Assembly: GCA_027487905.1 (NCBI GenBank)
Contig: JAIYCR010000002.1
Span: 100,687-164,686 of the forward strand
Source: Rubrivivax sp.
GTDB lineage: Bacteria > Pseudomonadota > Gammaproteobacteria > Burkholderiales > Burkholderiaceae_C
DNA length: 64,000 nucleotides
Reading direction: 5' to 3'
The notes below the pieces were generated by a model, which was given only the letters and a program-made list of their open reading frames with translations, did no database searches and was not told where the DNA came from. Both the position numbers and the translations under genes were made by a program. Positions 26,263 to 35,324 of the stretch are shown here, one piece after another (position 1 is the first letter of the stretch; each line of letters starts with the position of its first letter).

Positions 26263-26598
26263 ATGCCCGCCTATGTGATCAACGACATGGAGATCACCGA
26301 CCCGGTGGTCTTCGACCAGTACCGCCTGCTGTCGCCGCCCACAGTGGCGCAGTACGGCGGGCGCTTCCTGGTGCGCGGCGGCGCGGTGCACCCGCAGGAG
26401 GGCGACTGGCAGCCCCGCCGCCTGGTGGTGCTCGAGTTTCCCGACCTCGCGCAGGCTGAGGCCTGGCTGGCCTCCCCCGAGTACGCGCCGGCCAGACGGC
26501 TTCGGCAGGCCAGCGCCCGCTCCCGGCTCATCGTGGTGGAGGGGCTGGACGCCCAGCCGGCGGCGAGCGTCGCACCGGCCGCCGGCTCCGCGGGCTGA
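26263..26598 (+). CDS. DUF1330-domain protein
   Basis: A 111-residue protein with the DUF1330 dimeric alpha-beta barrel pattern: 'MPAYVINDMEITDPVVFDQY', the glycine-rich 'YGGRFLVRGG' and 'RLVVLEFPDLAQAEAWLAS'. Function of the family is unknown; members often sit in catabolic operons. The last 20 residues are Ala/Pro-rich. Placed 32 bp after the dehydrogenase and before the CoA-ester lyase. Confidence 0.88.
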   Translation: MPAYVINDMEITDPVVFDQYRLLSPPTVAQYGGRFLVRGGAVHPQEGDWQPRRLVVLEFPDLAQAEAWLASPEYAPARRLRQASARSRLIVVEGLDAQPAASVAPAAGSAG

Positions 26599-26634
26599 TC
26601 GCCCCGCACGAACCCGCCGACGACCTTGACGGTG

Positions 26635-27465
26635 ATGGCAGTGATGACGGTGATCAAAGCCGAGCGCTCCTACCTCTTCGTGCCGGCCGACCGGCCCGAT
26701 CGCATCGGGAGGGCGCTGCAAGCCGGTGCCGACGCCGTCATCGTCGACCTGGAGGATGCGGTGGCGCCGTCGAACAAGGCCATCGCCCGCCAGTCGCTGG
26801 CCGACTGGCTCGACACGGCCGAGGCACGCCCGATCTGGGTGCGCATCAACGCGGTCGACGGTGCCTGGGCGCCGCAGGACCTGCTTGCCTGCCGCCATCC
26901 GAAGGTGATCGGCGTGATGGTGCCCAAGGCCGCATCGGCGTCGGCCCTGGCCGATGTGGCGGGCGCGCTTCCCGACCGGCCGCTGCTGGCATTGATCGAG
27001 AACGCAGCAGGCTTCGGGGCGCTGGACGCAGTGGCGCGCGCGCCGGGCGTGTCGCGTCTGGTGTTCGGAACCCTGGATTTCCAGGCAGAGCTCGGCATCG
27101 AGGACGAAGACGACGGGCTGCTGCACTTCCGCTCCCGGCTGGTGCTGGCCTCTCGCCTTGCGGGCCTGCCGGCTCCGGTGGACGGCGTCACGCCGGCGCT
27201 AGACGACGAGACCCGGCTGCGCGAGGACACGCTTCGCGCACGCCGGTTGGGCTTCGCGGGCAAGTTGTGCATCCACCCGCGGCAAGTGGCTGGGGTGCAC
27301 GAGTCTTTCAGGCCGACGCCGGCGGAGATCGCCTGGGCACGGCGGGTGCTCGGCGCGGCGAGCCAGCAGGGGGGTGCCGCGCTGGCGGTGGACGGCCGGA
27401 TGGTCGACGCCCCCGTGCTGCTGCAGGCCCGAAGCGTCCTCGATCGCGCCGACGCGATCGTCTGA
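26635..27465 (+). CDS. CoA-ester lyase of the HpcH/HpaI-CitE family
   Basis: About 276 residues. CitE-type TIM barrel cleaving a 3-hydroxyacyl-CoA (malyl-CoA, citramalyl-CoA or similar) to acetyl-CoA and a 2-oxoacid. Motifs are 'RSYLFVPADRPDRI', 'DAVIVDLEDAVAP' (metal Asp/Glu), 'WVRINAVDG', 'ALIENAAGF' (Glu ligand) and the terminal 'GFAGKLCIHPRQV'. The start is unclear: TTG 26626, ATG 26635 and ATG 26644 are all in frame with weak ribosome-binding sites. With the adjacent CaiB-type transferase it makes a CoA-activation and cleavage pair. Confidence 0.88.
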   Translation: MAVMTVIKAERSYLFVPADRPDRIGRALQAGADAVIVDLEDAVAPSNKAIARQSLADWLDTAEARPIWVRINAVDGAWAPQDLLACRHPKVIGVMVPKAASASALADVAGALPDRPLLALIENAAGFGALDAVARAPGVSRLVFGTLDFQAELGIEDEDDGLLHFRSRLVLASRLAGLPAPVDGVTPALDDETRLREDTLRARRLGFAGKLCIHPRQVAGVHESFRPTPAEIAWARRVLGAASQQGGAALAVDGRMVDAPVLLQARSVLDRADAIV

Positions 27466-27537
27466 CCGATCGCCTGAACTTCTGCCCCTTGCCCACGTCC
27501 ACTTTCTTCCGCCCCCGTTCCCCTTTCCGGAGTCCCC

Positions 27538-28707
27538 ATGCCCCGCCCCGCCCCCCGACCGACCAGCGCCGGGCCGCGACCGCTTGACGGCGTGCTGGTC
27601 GTCGCGCTCGAGCAGGCCGTCGCGGCCCCCTACTGCAGCAGTCGCCTCGCCGACGCGGGCGCCCGCGTCATCAAGATCGAACGGCGCGAGGGCGACTTCG
27701 CCCGCGGCTACGACCAGGCGGTGCACGGCGAGTCGTCCTACTGGGTGTGGATCAACCGCGGCAAGGAATCCATCGCGCTGGACGTCAAGGATGCCCAGGA
27801 TCTGGCGCTGCTGGAGCGCCTGGTGGCTCGGGCGGACGTCTTCATCCAGAACCTCGCCCCGGGGGCGGCCGAACGCCTGGGGCTGGGCAGCGCGGGTCTG
27901 CGCAAGCGTCATCCGCGACTGGTCACCTGCGACATCAGCGGCTATGGCGAGGACGGCCGGCTGCAGGGATTGAAGGCCTACGACCTGCTGGTGCAGGCCG
28001 AGAGCGGCCTGGTGTCAGTGAGCGGCGCGCCGGGCGAATGGGGCCGCATCGGCGTGTCGCTGTGCGACATCAACGCCGGGCTGAATGCGCTGATCGGCAT
28101 CCAGCAGGCGCTGATGCAGCGCGAGCGCACGGGCGAGGGCTCGGCGGTGAAGGTGTCGCTCTTCGGTTCGGCCGCCGAGCTGATGGCGGTGCCCTATCTG
28201 CAGGCGCGCTACGGCGGCAAGGCACCCGAGCGGGTGGGCCTGAAGCACCCGACCATCGCGCCCTACGGCGCCTTCACCTGCGCCGACGGCCGCGAGCTGG
28301 TGATCTCCATCCAGAACGAACGCGAGTGGGGCGACTTCTGCCGCGTGGTGCTGCGCAGGCCCGAACTGCTGCAGGACCCTCGCTGCGCCAGCCCCGCGGC
28401 CCGGGTGGCCCACCGCGCGTTCGTCGACGGCGTGGTGGCCGAGGTCTTCGTGCAGCACGGCAGCGAGGCGATCGTGCAACGGCTCACCGAGGCGCAGACC
28501 GCCTTCGGTCGCCTCAACTCGGTGCACGACCTCATCGAACACGCCCAGCTGCGCACCCGCCCCATGCCGGTGAACGGCCATTCGGTGCAGGTGCCCGCGC
28601 CGCCCTGGCGCGTGCCCTGGGAGGACGAGTGCTTCGCCGAAGCGCCCGTGCTCGATGCCCACGGTGCGGCCATTCGCGACGAGTTCAAAGCCACCGGGAA
28701 CCCGTAG
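27538..28707 (+). CDS. CaiB/BaiF family III CoA-transferase
   Basis: A 389-residue class III CoA-transferase. N-terminal 'PLDGVLVVALEQAVAAPYCSSRLADAGARVIKIE', the middle motif 'FIQNLAPGAAERLGLG', and the catalytic Asp in 'GLKAYDLLVQAESG'. GGAG lies 6 bp before the ATG. It would move CoA from a donor such as succinyl-CoA to the hydroxyacid that the upstream lyase then splits. This pairing resembles the itaconate/mesaconate and malyl-CoA routes, but the substrate is inference. Confidence 0.92.
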   Translation: MPRPAPRPTSAGPRPLDGVLVVALEQAVAAPYCSSRLADAGARVIKIERREGDFARGYDQAVHGESSYWVWINRGKESIALDVKDAQDLALLERLVARADVFIQNLAPGAAERLGLGSAGLRKRHPRLVTCDISGYGEDGRLQGLKAYDLLVQAESGLVSVSGAPGEWGRIGVSLCDINAGLNALIGIQQALMQRERTGEGSAVKVSLFGSAAELMAVPYLQARYGGKAPERVGLKHPTIAPYGAFTCADGRELVISIQNEREWGDFCRVVLRRPELLQDPRCASPAARVAHRAFVDGVVAEVFVQHGSEAIVQRLTEAQTAFGRLNSVHDLIEHAQLRTRPMPVNGHSVQVPAPPWRVPWEDECFAEAPVLDAHGAAIRDEFKATGNP

Positions 28708-28781
28708 CATCGGGGCATGACGCCCGCCCATACGTCGTCCCGCCGCCCGCCTGCCGTCCACCTGAAGCCGAGGGTCTCGCC

Positions 28782-30023
28782 ATGACCCGCAGCGCCATCG
28801 TCCTGGGCGCCGGCATGGTCGGCACCTGCGCGGCCTGGCATCTGGTGCGCCGGGGCTGGTCGGTCGTGTTGCTCGATCGTCGACACCCGGGCGAGGAAAC
28901 CTCCTTCGGCAACGCCGGCCTCATCCAGCGCGAGGCGGTGCAGCCCTATGCCTTTCCGCGCGAATGGGGGCCGCTGAGCGATGCGGCGCTGGGCCGCGGC
29001 GCGGCGGTGAACTACCACGTCGATGCGCTGCCGCAGCTGGCGCCCCGCCTGCTGCGCTACTTCCAGCACAGCGGTCCGGCCCGCTATCCGCAGGCCGTGG
29101 CCGCGCATTCACGGCTCATCGCGCACTCGCTGACCGAGCACGCCCCGATGATCGAGGCCGCCGGCGCTGCCGACCTGGTCCAGAAGGGCGGCTACCTGCA
29201 GGTCTTCCGCACCCCGGCGGCCCGCGATGCGGCCTGGGCCGCTGCGCAGGGCCTGTCCCGCGACCACGGCATCGCCTACCAGACGCTCGACACCGACGCC
29301 CTCGCCCGCGCCGAGCCGGCGCTGCGGCTGCCGCTGGCGGGCGCCCTGCACTGGACCGACCCCTGGGCCGTGCGCGACCCGGGCGAGCTCGTCTCGCGCT
29401 ACGCCCGAAGCTTCCAGGGCCTGGGTGGACGCTTCGTCACTGGCGATGCCGCCACGCTGCGGCAGCAAGGAAGCGGCTGGCGGGTGGACACCACCGATGG
29501 ACCGACCGATGCGCAGCACGCGGTCATCGCGCTGGGGCCGTGGGCCGAATCGGTGCTGCAGCCGCTGGGCTACGAGCTGCCGCTTTTCGTCAAGCGCGGC
29601 TACCACCGCCACTACCGCGGCCCCGGGCCGAGCCGCCCGGTGTTCGACCTCGAACGCGGCTATGTGCTCGCGCCCATGGTGCGGGGCACCCGCCTGACCA
29701 CCGGCGCGGAGTTCGCGGAGCGCGATGCGCCGGCCACGCCCCGCCAGCTGGCCCGTGCCGAAGCCTGTGCGCGCGAGCTCTTCCCGCTGCCCGAGCCGGT
29801 GGAGGCCCAGCCCTGGCTGGGCGCGCGGCCCTGCACGCCCGACATGCTGCCGGTCATCGGCGCCGCACCCCGCCACGCCGGGCTGTGGTTCGATTTCGGC
29901 CATGCCCACCAGGGCTTCACCCTCGGGCCGGTGAGCGGCCGGCTGCTGGCCGAGCTGATGGAAGGCGATGCGACGGTGGTGGACGCGGGCGCCTATTCGC
30001 CTGTGCGCTTCCTGGGCGATTGA
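28782..30023 (+). CDS. FAD-dependent oxidoreductase (DadA/D-amino-acid dehydrogenase type)
   Basis: A 413-residue flavoprotein of the DAO/DadA superfamily: 'IVLGAGMVGTCAAWHLVRRGW' for FAD, 'SFGNAGLI' typical of DadA, and 'WLGARPCTPDMLPVIG' plus 'FDFGHAHQGFTLGP' at the C terminus. It oxidises an amine or hydroxyacid and passes electrons to the quinone pool or O2. Begins 74 bp after the CoA-transferase and ends 7 bp before the convergent VOC gene. It marks the end of the plus-strand catabolic run. Confidence 0.88.
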   Translation: MTRSAIVLGAGMVGTCAAWHLVRRGWSVVLLDRRHPGEETSFGNAGLIQREAVQPYAFPREWGPLSDAALGRGAAVNYHVDALPQLAPRLLRYFQHSGPARYPQAVAAHSRLIAHSLTEHAPMIEAAGAADLVQKGGYLQVFRTPAARDAAWAAAQGLSRDHGIAYQTLDTDALARAEPALRLPLAGALHWTDPWAVRDPGELVSRYARSFQGLGGRFVTGDAATLRQQGSGWRVDTTDGPTDAQHAVIALGPWAESVLQPLGYELPLFVKRGYHRHYRGPGPSRPVFDLERGYVLAPMVRGTRLTTGAEFAERDAPATPRQLARAEACARELFPLPEPVEAQPWLGARPCTPDMLPVIGAAPRHAGLWFDFGHAHQGFTLGPVSGRLLAELMEGDATVVDAGAYSPVRFLGD

Positions 30024-30030
30024 CGTCCCG

Positions 30031-30447
30031 TCAGGCAGGCTCCGCACGCGCGGAGTCAGCGGCGGGCAGTCGAAGGCTTGCCACTCGGAAGGCGTGCCCT
30101 TCGGGATCGGCGAGCACCGCCTGCCACTGCGCGTAATAGGTTGGAAACGGCGCCCGCAGCACGCGCCCGCCAAGTGCTGCCGCGCGCTGCGCGGCCGCAT
30201 CGACGGCCTCGGGCTCATCGAGCATGAAGGTCGGGAAGGCTTCGACGCCGGGCGGCTCGGCGGCGTCGGGCAGGGCCAGCAGCGCCCGGGCCGCCGGCGC
30301 ATTGAAACCCAGTTCGCTGGCGCCGGTGTGAAGCGCCCGGTAGATCGGCGAGCGGGCCGACTCGATTTCCTCGAAGCCGAACAGCCGCTGGAAGAACTCG
30401 AAGGTCCGATCCACATCGCGGCACAGGAAGTTCACCAGCATCTTCAT
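30031..30447 (-). CDS. VOC superfamily protein
   Basis: A 138-residue glyoxalase-like protein ('LVNFLCRDVDRTFEFFQRLFGF', 'AVLADPEGHAFRVASLRL'). It lacks a clear full set of metal ligands. Last gene of the long minus-strand operon; its ATG overlaps the oxygenase stop codon by 4 bp (30444-30447), so they are coupled. An inverted repeat CTCCGC-ACGC-GCGGAG (30040-30055) inside its last codons could act as a terminator hairpin for both convergent operons. Confidence 0.8.
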   Translation of the reverse strand: MKMLVNFLCRDVDRTFEFFQRLFGFEEIESARSPIYRALHTGASELGFNAPAARALLALPDAAEPPGVEAFPTFMLDEPEAVDAAAQRAAALGGRVLRAPFPTYYAQWQAVLADPEGHAFRVASLRLPAADSARAEPA

Positions 30448-31451
30448 CGCGGGCTTTCCTGGCTCACGCCGTCCTGGGGCACTGTTCGCTGGAGGCCATA
30501 GGAGCGCGTGTACATCTCGTGCAGGTGTTCGCCCACCGTGCAGGGCGCCCAGCGCGGCGGGTTCGCAACGCTGGTGCAACCGGGCAGCGGCTCCACCCGG
30601 GTGAGGTAGTCGGGGCTGTAGAAGAAGGGAACGGAATGGCGCGGCTGGCCGCCTGCGTGGACATTGCGCACCCGGTGTGCGTTGGAGTGGAAGCGCCCGT
30701 TCGTCCAGCGCGGGATCATGTCGCCCAGGTTGACCACGAAGCTGCCGTCCACAGGGGGCGCCTGCACCCACCGACCATCGGGCATGCACACCTCCAGGCC
30801 GCCGTGGGCGTCCTGCGCGAGCAAGGTCACCGCGCCCCAATCGGTGTGGGCCCCCGCCCCCCAGAGCCGCGGGTCGTCCCCACCCGAGTCGCCCAGCGGG
30901 TGCGGCGGATAGCGCAGCAATCGCAAGGTGACCATGGGGTCGCCATGGGCGTGGTCGAAGGTCGATTCGGGAAGATCAAGCGCCAGCGCCATCAACTGCA
31001 TGACGCGCTGCGACAGCGCGCACAGCCGCGCCACGTAGGCCTCGCATCGCGCGCGCATCCACGGCAAGGCGGCGGGCCACTGGTTGGCCCCGTAGCTCTG
31101 GTAGCCCGCGCGGACATAGGGATGATCCGGCGGGTACTCGATGCCGGCGTAGAAGCTTTCCTTCAGATCGGGCAGCGCGGTGGCGTCCAGGGTCTGTTCG
31201 CCTATGCCTTCGTAGCCGCGCATGACCGGGGAATGCTTCAGCGAGACGGCAGCCTTCTGCGACGGACTCAGGTCGAAGAGCGCTCTCGCGCATTCGAAGA
31301 TGCCGTCGATCTGCCTGGGCTCGACGCCGTGGTGGACCACATAGAAAAAACCCGCTTCCTCGCCGGCCGCGCGCAGCTGCCTGGCCACTTCCCGGGAGCG
31401 AGGGCCGCCTGGCTCGAGCGCGCCGCGAAGATCGAGGATGGGGATGCTCAT
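30444..31451 (-). CDS. Fe(II)/2-oxoglutarate oxygenase, isopenicillin N synthase-like
   Basis: A 335-residue double-stranded beta-helix oxygenase. All expected ligands are present: HxD His202/Asp204, distal His259, and the 2-oxoglutarate-binding RxS Arg271/Ser273. The N-terminal helix pair 'AGEEAGFFYVVHHGVEP' is typical of the IPNS/plant 2OG-dioxygenase family, which includes fungal thymine 7-hydroxylase. In this operon it could hydroxylate a heterocycle or its side chain before hydrolysis (inference). The binding-protein gene upstream ends 27 bp before its ATG. Confidence 0.9.
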   Translation of the reverse strand: MSIPILDLRGALEPGGPRSREVARQLRAAGEEAGFFYVVHHGVEPRQIDGIFECARALFDLSPSQKAAVSLKHSPVMRGYEGIGEQTLDATALPDLKESFYAGIEYPPDHPYVRAGYQSYGANQWPAALPWMRARCEAYVARLCALSQRVMQLMALALDLPESTFDHAHGDPMVTLRLLRYPPHPLGDSGGDDPRLWGAGAHTDWGAVTLLAQDAHGGLEVCMPDGRWVQAPPVDGSFVVNLGDMIPRWTNGRFHSNAHRVRNVHAGGQPRHSVPFFYSPDYLTRVEPLPGCTSVANPPRWAPCTVGEHLHEMYTRSYGLQRTVPQDGVSQESPR

Positions 31452-31478
31452 GGTCGGCGGGTAGCGGCTGCAGCTTCC

Positions 31479-32507
31479 TCAAGCGCCACGCACGATCCGA
31501 TCGGAAGCCGACGGCAGGAAACGTTCGCTCCAGATGTCGGCCACCGCAATGCCCGGGCGCAGGCCGAAGGCCGCCACCGTCTCGTCTATCGTCGCCTGAA
31601 GGCGCTGGGGCGTCGCGGCGCCCCAGCCGTGCGCGCGCGTGCCGGCCGTCACCATGGAACCCGCGGTGATCAGCTGCAGGCGCTCGAGTTCGAGCTCCTC
31701 GTTGGCCAGCGGCTCGCGAGCCTTGACCGCCGCAGCACCGGCCCGCGCGTCAACGATGCAATCGAGCCAGCCCCGGGTGGACGCCCGGACGAATGCGGCC
31801 AGCGCCTGCGGCATTTCGGCGCTGGCGCGGGCGTTGGTGACGATGCCGTTGCCGTAGCTGCTCAGGCCATGTTCGGAGAAACGGAACACCCGCAGTTGAT
31901 CGGGCGTGATGCCGCGCGCCTTCAGGTTGAGCAGCCCGGTGAAGTAGAAGTAGCCGGCGCCGTCGAAGTCGCCTCGCGCGAAGCGCGTGTCGCCGATGCC
32001 CGGGTCCACGTTCTCCCACTTCACCGTGCTGGCATCGAAGCCGTTGGCCCGGGCGAAGGCCGGAAAGAGCTTGCGCGACGCGTTGAAGGGCTGGCCGAGC
32101 AAGGTCTTGCCGGCAAGGTCGGCTGGCTTGAGGATGCCGGAATCGCGCCGCACGATGATGGAGTTCGGATTGAGGTCGTACTGCACCGCCACCGCCGTCA
32201 GCTTCTTGTCCGGGTTGGCGGTGTTGAACTCGATCATCGTGGACAGGTCGGCGGACGCGGCGTCGTAGGCGCCGCCGGCCACCAGGCTGATCGCGCCGGC
32301 TGATCCATTGCCGGTGTCGATGGTCACGTCCAGACCCGCGTCGCGGTAGTAGCCTCGCTGCTGCGCCAGAAGGAACCCGGCGCCGGACGCCTCGATGCGC
32401 CAGCCGAGGTTGAACTTGAATCGGGTGAGCGTCTGCGCGCGCGGGCTTCCGGCCGCGGCGAGTGCGAAGGCCGCTGCCGAGCCCAGGACCATAGAACGAC
32501 GTTGCAT
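31479..32507 (-). CDS. ABC substrate-binding protein, NMT1/THI5-like (operon copy 3)
   Basis: A 342-residue periplasmic protein with a Sec-type signal peptide ending in SPRAQ (about 25 residues). The mature region 'RFKFNLGWRIEASGAGFLLAQQRGYY' and 'GSAGAISLVAGGAYDAASADL' is the NMT1-like fold used for HMP-type pyrimidines, nitrate, taurine and others. It is clearly more diverged than the binding proteins at 35321 and 42576. The operon contains a single permease/ATPase pair, so it either shares that pair or serves a different one. The MFS gene lies 89 bp upstream. Confidence 0.88.
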   Translation of the reverse strand: MQRRSMVLGSAAAFALAAAGSPRAQTLTRFKFNLGWRIEASGAGFLLAQQRGYYRDAGLDVTIDTGNGSAGAISLVAGGAYDAASADLSTMIEFNTANPDKKLTAVAVQYDLNPNSIIVRRDSGILKPADLAGKTLLGQPFNASRKLFPAFARANGFDASTVKWENVDPGIGDTRFARGDFDGAGYFYFTGLLNLKARGITPDQLRVFRFSEHGLSSYGNGIVTNARASAEMPQALAAFVRASTRGWLDCIVDARAGAAAVKAREPLANEELELERLQLITAGSMVTAGTRAHGWGAATPQRLQATIDETVAAFGLRPGIAVADIWSERFLPSASDRIVRGA

Positions 32508-32596
32508 CACAGGCTCCACGTTGGGGGGGTGACCCCAGCGGTGCACGAAGCGTGCCGCGCGGGCGGCCGGTGTGCAGCCCCAGCCTGGTGCGCGTG

Positions 32597-33784
32597 TCAC
32601 AGCCCTGGCGACATCCTCGCTTCGTGCGCCCGACGCCAGGCCAGCCAGGCCACCCCACCCGCGATGACCAGCACCGGCAGCACCGACACCGCGTTGAGCC
32701 ACTGCCAGCCCCGGGCCAGCGACACGATGGCGCCCGAGCCGAAGGAGGTGACGGCCATCACCGCGAAGACCGAGAAGTTGATCGCGCCCTGGGCACGGTC
32801 GCGCTCGGCGGTCTCGTAGGTGCTCATCGCCAGCGTCGTGCCCGCGGTGAAGAGGAAGTTCCATCCCACGCCCAGCAGGAAGAGCGCAGCGGTGAAGTGG
32901 TGCAGCTGCACGCCGGACAGCGCGATGCCGATGCACGCGAGGTTCAGCGCCACGCCCGCGCCCATCACCGGCAGCGTGCCGAAGCGGCGGATCAGGTGGC
33001 CGGTGAAGAAGCCCGGCGCGAACATGCCGATCACGTGCCACTCGAGCACGAAGGCGGCGTCCGAGAAGGGCAGGCCGCACTGCTGCATGGCCAGCGGCGT
33101 AGCCGCCATCAGCAGGTTCATCACGCCGTAGCCCAGCGCACTGGCACCCACGGCGACGATGAAGGCCGGTTGCCGGGCGATCTCGGCCAGCGGGCGTCCC
33201 GGCGAGGCACCCGTACGGGGCGGCGGCACCGGCGGAAAGCGCAGCGTCCACAGCAGGGCCGCGGCCACCGCAGCCACCCCGGCCAGCGCCAGGTAGACCC
33301 CGACGAAAGGCACCACGGTGAGCTCGCGCGTGGCCGTGGCCAGGTTGGGGCCGAGCACCGCACCGATCAGCCCACCGGCCATCACCAGGGACACCGCCTT
33401 ATCGCGCGCGGCCGGCGCGGCCAGCTCACCGGCGGTGAAGCGGTAGAGCTGACCGTTGGCCGAGTACCAGCCGGCGATGAGCGTGCCGGTGCACAGCAGC
33501 CAGAAGTTCTGGCTGTGGGCGGCCCAGGCGCACAGCAGCGCCGAGCCGAAGGCAAAGGCAAGGCCGATCTGGAAGCCGGTTCGACGCCCGAAGCGCGACT
33601 GCGTCCAGGCCACGGGCGCAGTGCACAGGGCCCCGCCCACCACATAGCCCATCACCGGCAGCGTGGCCATCCAGGCCTGCGGGGCCAGCCACAGCCCGAC
33701 CAGCCCGTTGATGGCGATGAAGGCGACGTTGTTGGTGAGGAAAAGGCCTTGCAGGATGGCCAGGCGCCAGAGTTGGGGGTTCAT
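32597..33784 (-). CDS. MFS transporter
   Basis: A 395-residue major facilitator with about 12 hydrophobic segments and the conserved loop motif after TM2 ('AWTQSRFGRRTGF'). A second such loop, 'GHLIRRFGTLPV', begins the C-terminal half. The ATG at 33784 is preferred over 33811 because it gives the usual short cytoplasmic tail. No specificity signature is visible. Lying between an amidohydrolase and a binding protein, it may export a product or import a related compound. Confidence 0.88.
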   Translation of the reverse strand: MNPQLWRLAILQGLFLTNNVAFIAINGLVGLWLAPQAWMATLPVMGYVVGGALCTAPVAWTQSRFGRRTGFQIGLAFAFGSALLCAWAAHSQNFWLLCTGTLIAGWYSANGQLYRFTAGELAAPAARDKAVSLVMAGGLIGAVLGPNLATATRELTVVPFVGVYLALAGVAAVAAALLWTLRFPPVPPPRTGASPGRPLAEIARQPAFIVAVGASALGYGVMNLLMAATPLAMQQCGLPFSDAAFVLEWHVIGMFAPGFFTGHLIRRFGTLPVMGAGVALNLACIGIALSGVQLHHFTAALFLLGVGWNFLFTAGTTLAMSTYETAERDRAQGAINFSVFAVMAVTSFGSGAIVSLARGWQWLNAVSVLPVLVIAGGVAWLAWRRAHEARMSPGL

Positions 33785-33818
33785 GCAGGCCCGCTTCGGT
33801 TGGAGCCCCATTGGACAC

Positions 33819-35324
33819 TCAGCAGCACCCCATCCAGGCCGCGCAGCGGTAGAAGGGGCCGAGATCCTCGGCGAGCTCGCCCAGCTGGCGCCGCCAGGCG
33901 CCAGGGTCGCCCTCGGCTCGCAGCGCGCTGCGCACCCGCTCGAGCAGCTCGGTCTTGAGCAGGGCCTCGTCCACGCCGGTCACCCGCCCGGCGCTGACCA
34001 CTCGGCGTCCGCCCGCCAGCACCTCGAGGACGTGGGCGCCTCGACCCCGCGCAAGCAGCAGGTCCAGCGGGTCCACGTCGTCGAAGAGCGCGTCGTCGTC
34101 GAGCCGGTCCCAGTCGAGCACGAGCAGATCGGCCGCTGCTCCGGGGGCGAGCACGCCGCGCGGCAGGTCATCGCTCAGCGGGCCACGCACGCTGCGGCGG
34201 CCATGGACGGCCGCGAAGCGCCACAGCGAGGCCCGGTCCAGCACGGTGTCGAAGCCCCAGCCGCGGTGCAGCGCATGCGCCAGGCGCATCTCGTGCAGGG
34301 CGTCGTCGTCTTCGTCGAAGCTCATGCCATCCAGGCCCATGGCCACGCGGCAGCCCTGGCGCAGCATCTCGCCCACCGGCGCGATGCCTGACTTCAGGCC
34401 GAGGTTCGAGCCGGTGTTCACCGCGATGGTGACGCCGCGACGGGCCAGCAGCGCCAGCTCGTCCGGCCGCGCCCAGGTGGCGTGGGCCACGGTGAGCCGC
34501 GGGCTCAGCAGGCCCAGCGCGTCCAGGTGCCGCACCAGGCCCTCGGGATGGGTCTCGTCGGCCCATTGGCGCTGGTGCCGGGTTTCGAGCAGGTGCAGGT
34601 GCACCGGTCGACCGGTCGTGGCCGAGGCTTCGGCCACGGCCTCCAGCAGCGGCGTGCTGCACCACTGCACGCCATTGGGGCCGTACTGCAGCGTCACATG
34701 CGGCGCCAGGCTGGGCTCGGCCGCCAGGGCCTGCGCCAGCGCGTCCACCCGGCCGAGCAGCTCGGCCGGCGGCAGCGGTTGCACGGCAAGCCGCTGGCGC
34801 ACCGCGTCGCGCAGCGACGGGCGCAGGGCGGCCAGCATCGTCGCGTCGTCGCACAGGCCGATGCCGTTGCGGTCGCGCAGGGCCACCGCGAAGCCGATGT
34901 GAACGCCGACGTCGCGCGCGGCCCGGGCCACCGCCAGGGCCTCGTCGACATAGGCGCGGTCGCCCTGCACCCGCGTGTAGTGGACCATCACGTCGGTCAC
35001 GCCCTGGCGGACGCTTCGGGCCAGGGAGGTGGCGGCGCACAGGTAGGGGTCGACCCCGGGCAGCACCGAGAGGTAGGGCAGCCAGGCCTCCAGCGGCTGG
35101 CCGAAGGCCCCGAGCGTGGCGCTGCGGAAGGTGCGGGCGTGGTCGTGCGCGTTCGCCAGCGTCGGCAGCAAGAGCCTGCGGGGTCCGCCGCTCGGGCGGG
35201 GCAGGCCTTCGATGGCCGCGATGCGGCCGCCTTCGATGCGCACTCGCCGGTCGCGCTGCGCCGCACCCGTGCCCGGGTCGCCCAGCAGCCAGGCGCCGTC
35301 GACCGTGGCAGGCGAGGGCTTCAC
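33819..35324 (-). CDS. Metal-dependent amidohydrolase (cytosine deaminase/AtzB-like)
   Basis: A 501-residue amidohydrolase-superfamily enzyme of the ADA/cytosine-deaminase/triazine-hydrolase type. Metal ligands His60 and His62 lie in 'ANAHDHAR'; further 'VHLHLLETRH', 'VAHATWARP' and the catalytic Asp in 'VAMGLDGMSFDEDDD' follow. Such enzymes deaminate or dechlorinate aminated heterocycles. Its ATG overlaps the stop of the preceding binding-protein gene (35321-35324), implying coupled translation. The C-terminal 40 residues (after TELLERVRSALR) extend beyond the usual domain and end in Cys-Cys. Confidence 0.9.
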   Translation of the reverse strand: MKPSPATVDGAWLLGDPGTGAAQRDRRVRIEGGRIAAIEGLPRPSGGPRRLLLPTLANAHDHARTFRSATLGAFGQPLEAWLPYLSVLPGVDPYLCAATSLARSVRQGVTDVMVHYTRVQGDRAYVDEALAVARAARDVGVHIGFAVALRDRNGIGLCDDATMLAALRPSLRDAVRQRLAVQPLPPAELLGRVDALAQALAAEPSLAPHVTLQYGPNGVQWCSTPLLEAVAEASATTGRPVHLHLLETRHQRQWADETHPEGLVRHLDALGLLSPRLTVAHATWARPDELALLARRGVTIAVNTGSNLGLKSGIAPVGEMLRQGCRVAMGLDGMSFDEDDDALHEMRLAHALHRGWGFDTVLDRASLWRFAAVHGRRSVRGPLSDDLPRGVLAPGAAADLLVLDWDRLDDDALFDDVDPLDLLLARGRGAHVLEVLAGGRRVVSAGRVTGVDEALLKTELLERVRSALRAEGDPGAWRRQLGELAEDLGPFYRCAAWMGCC

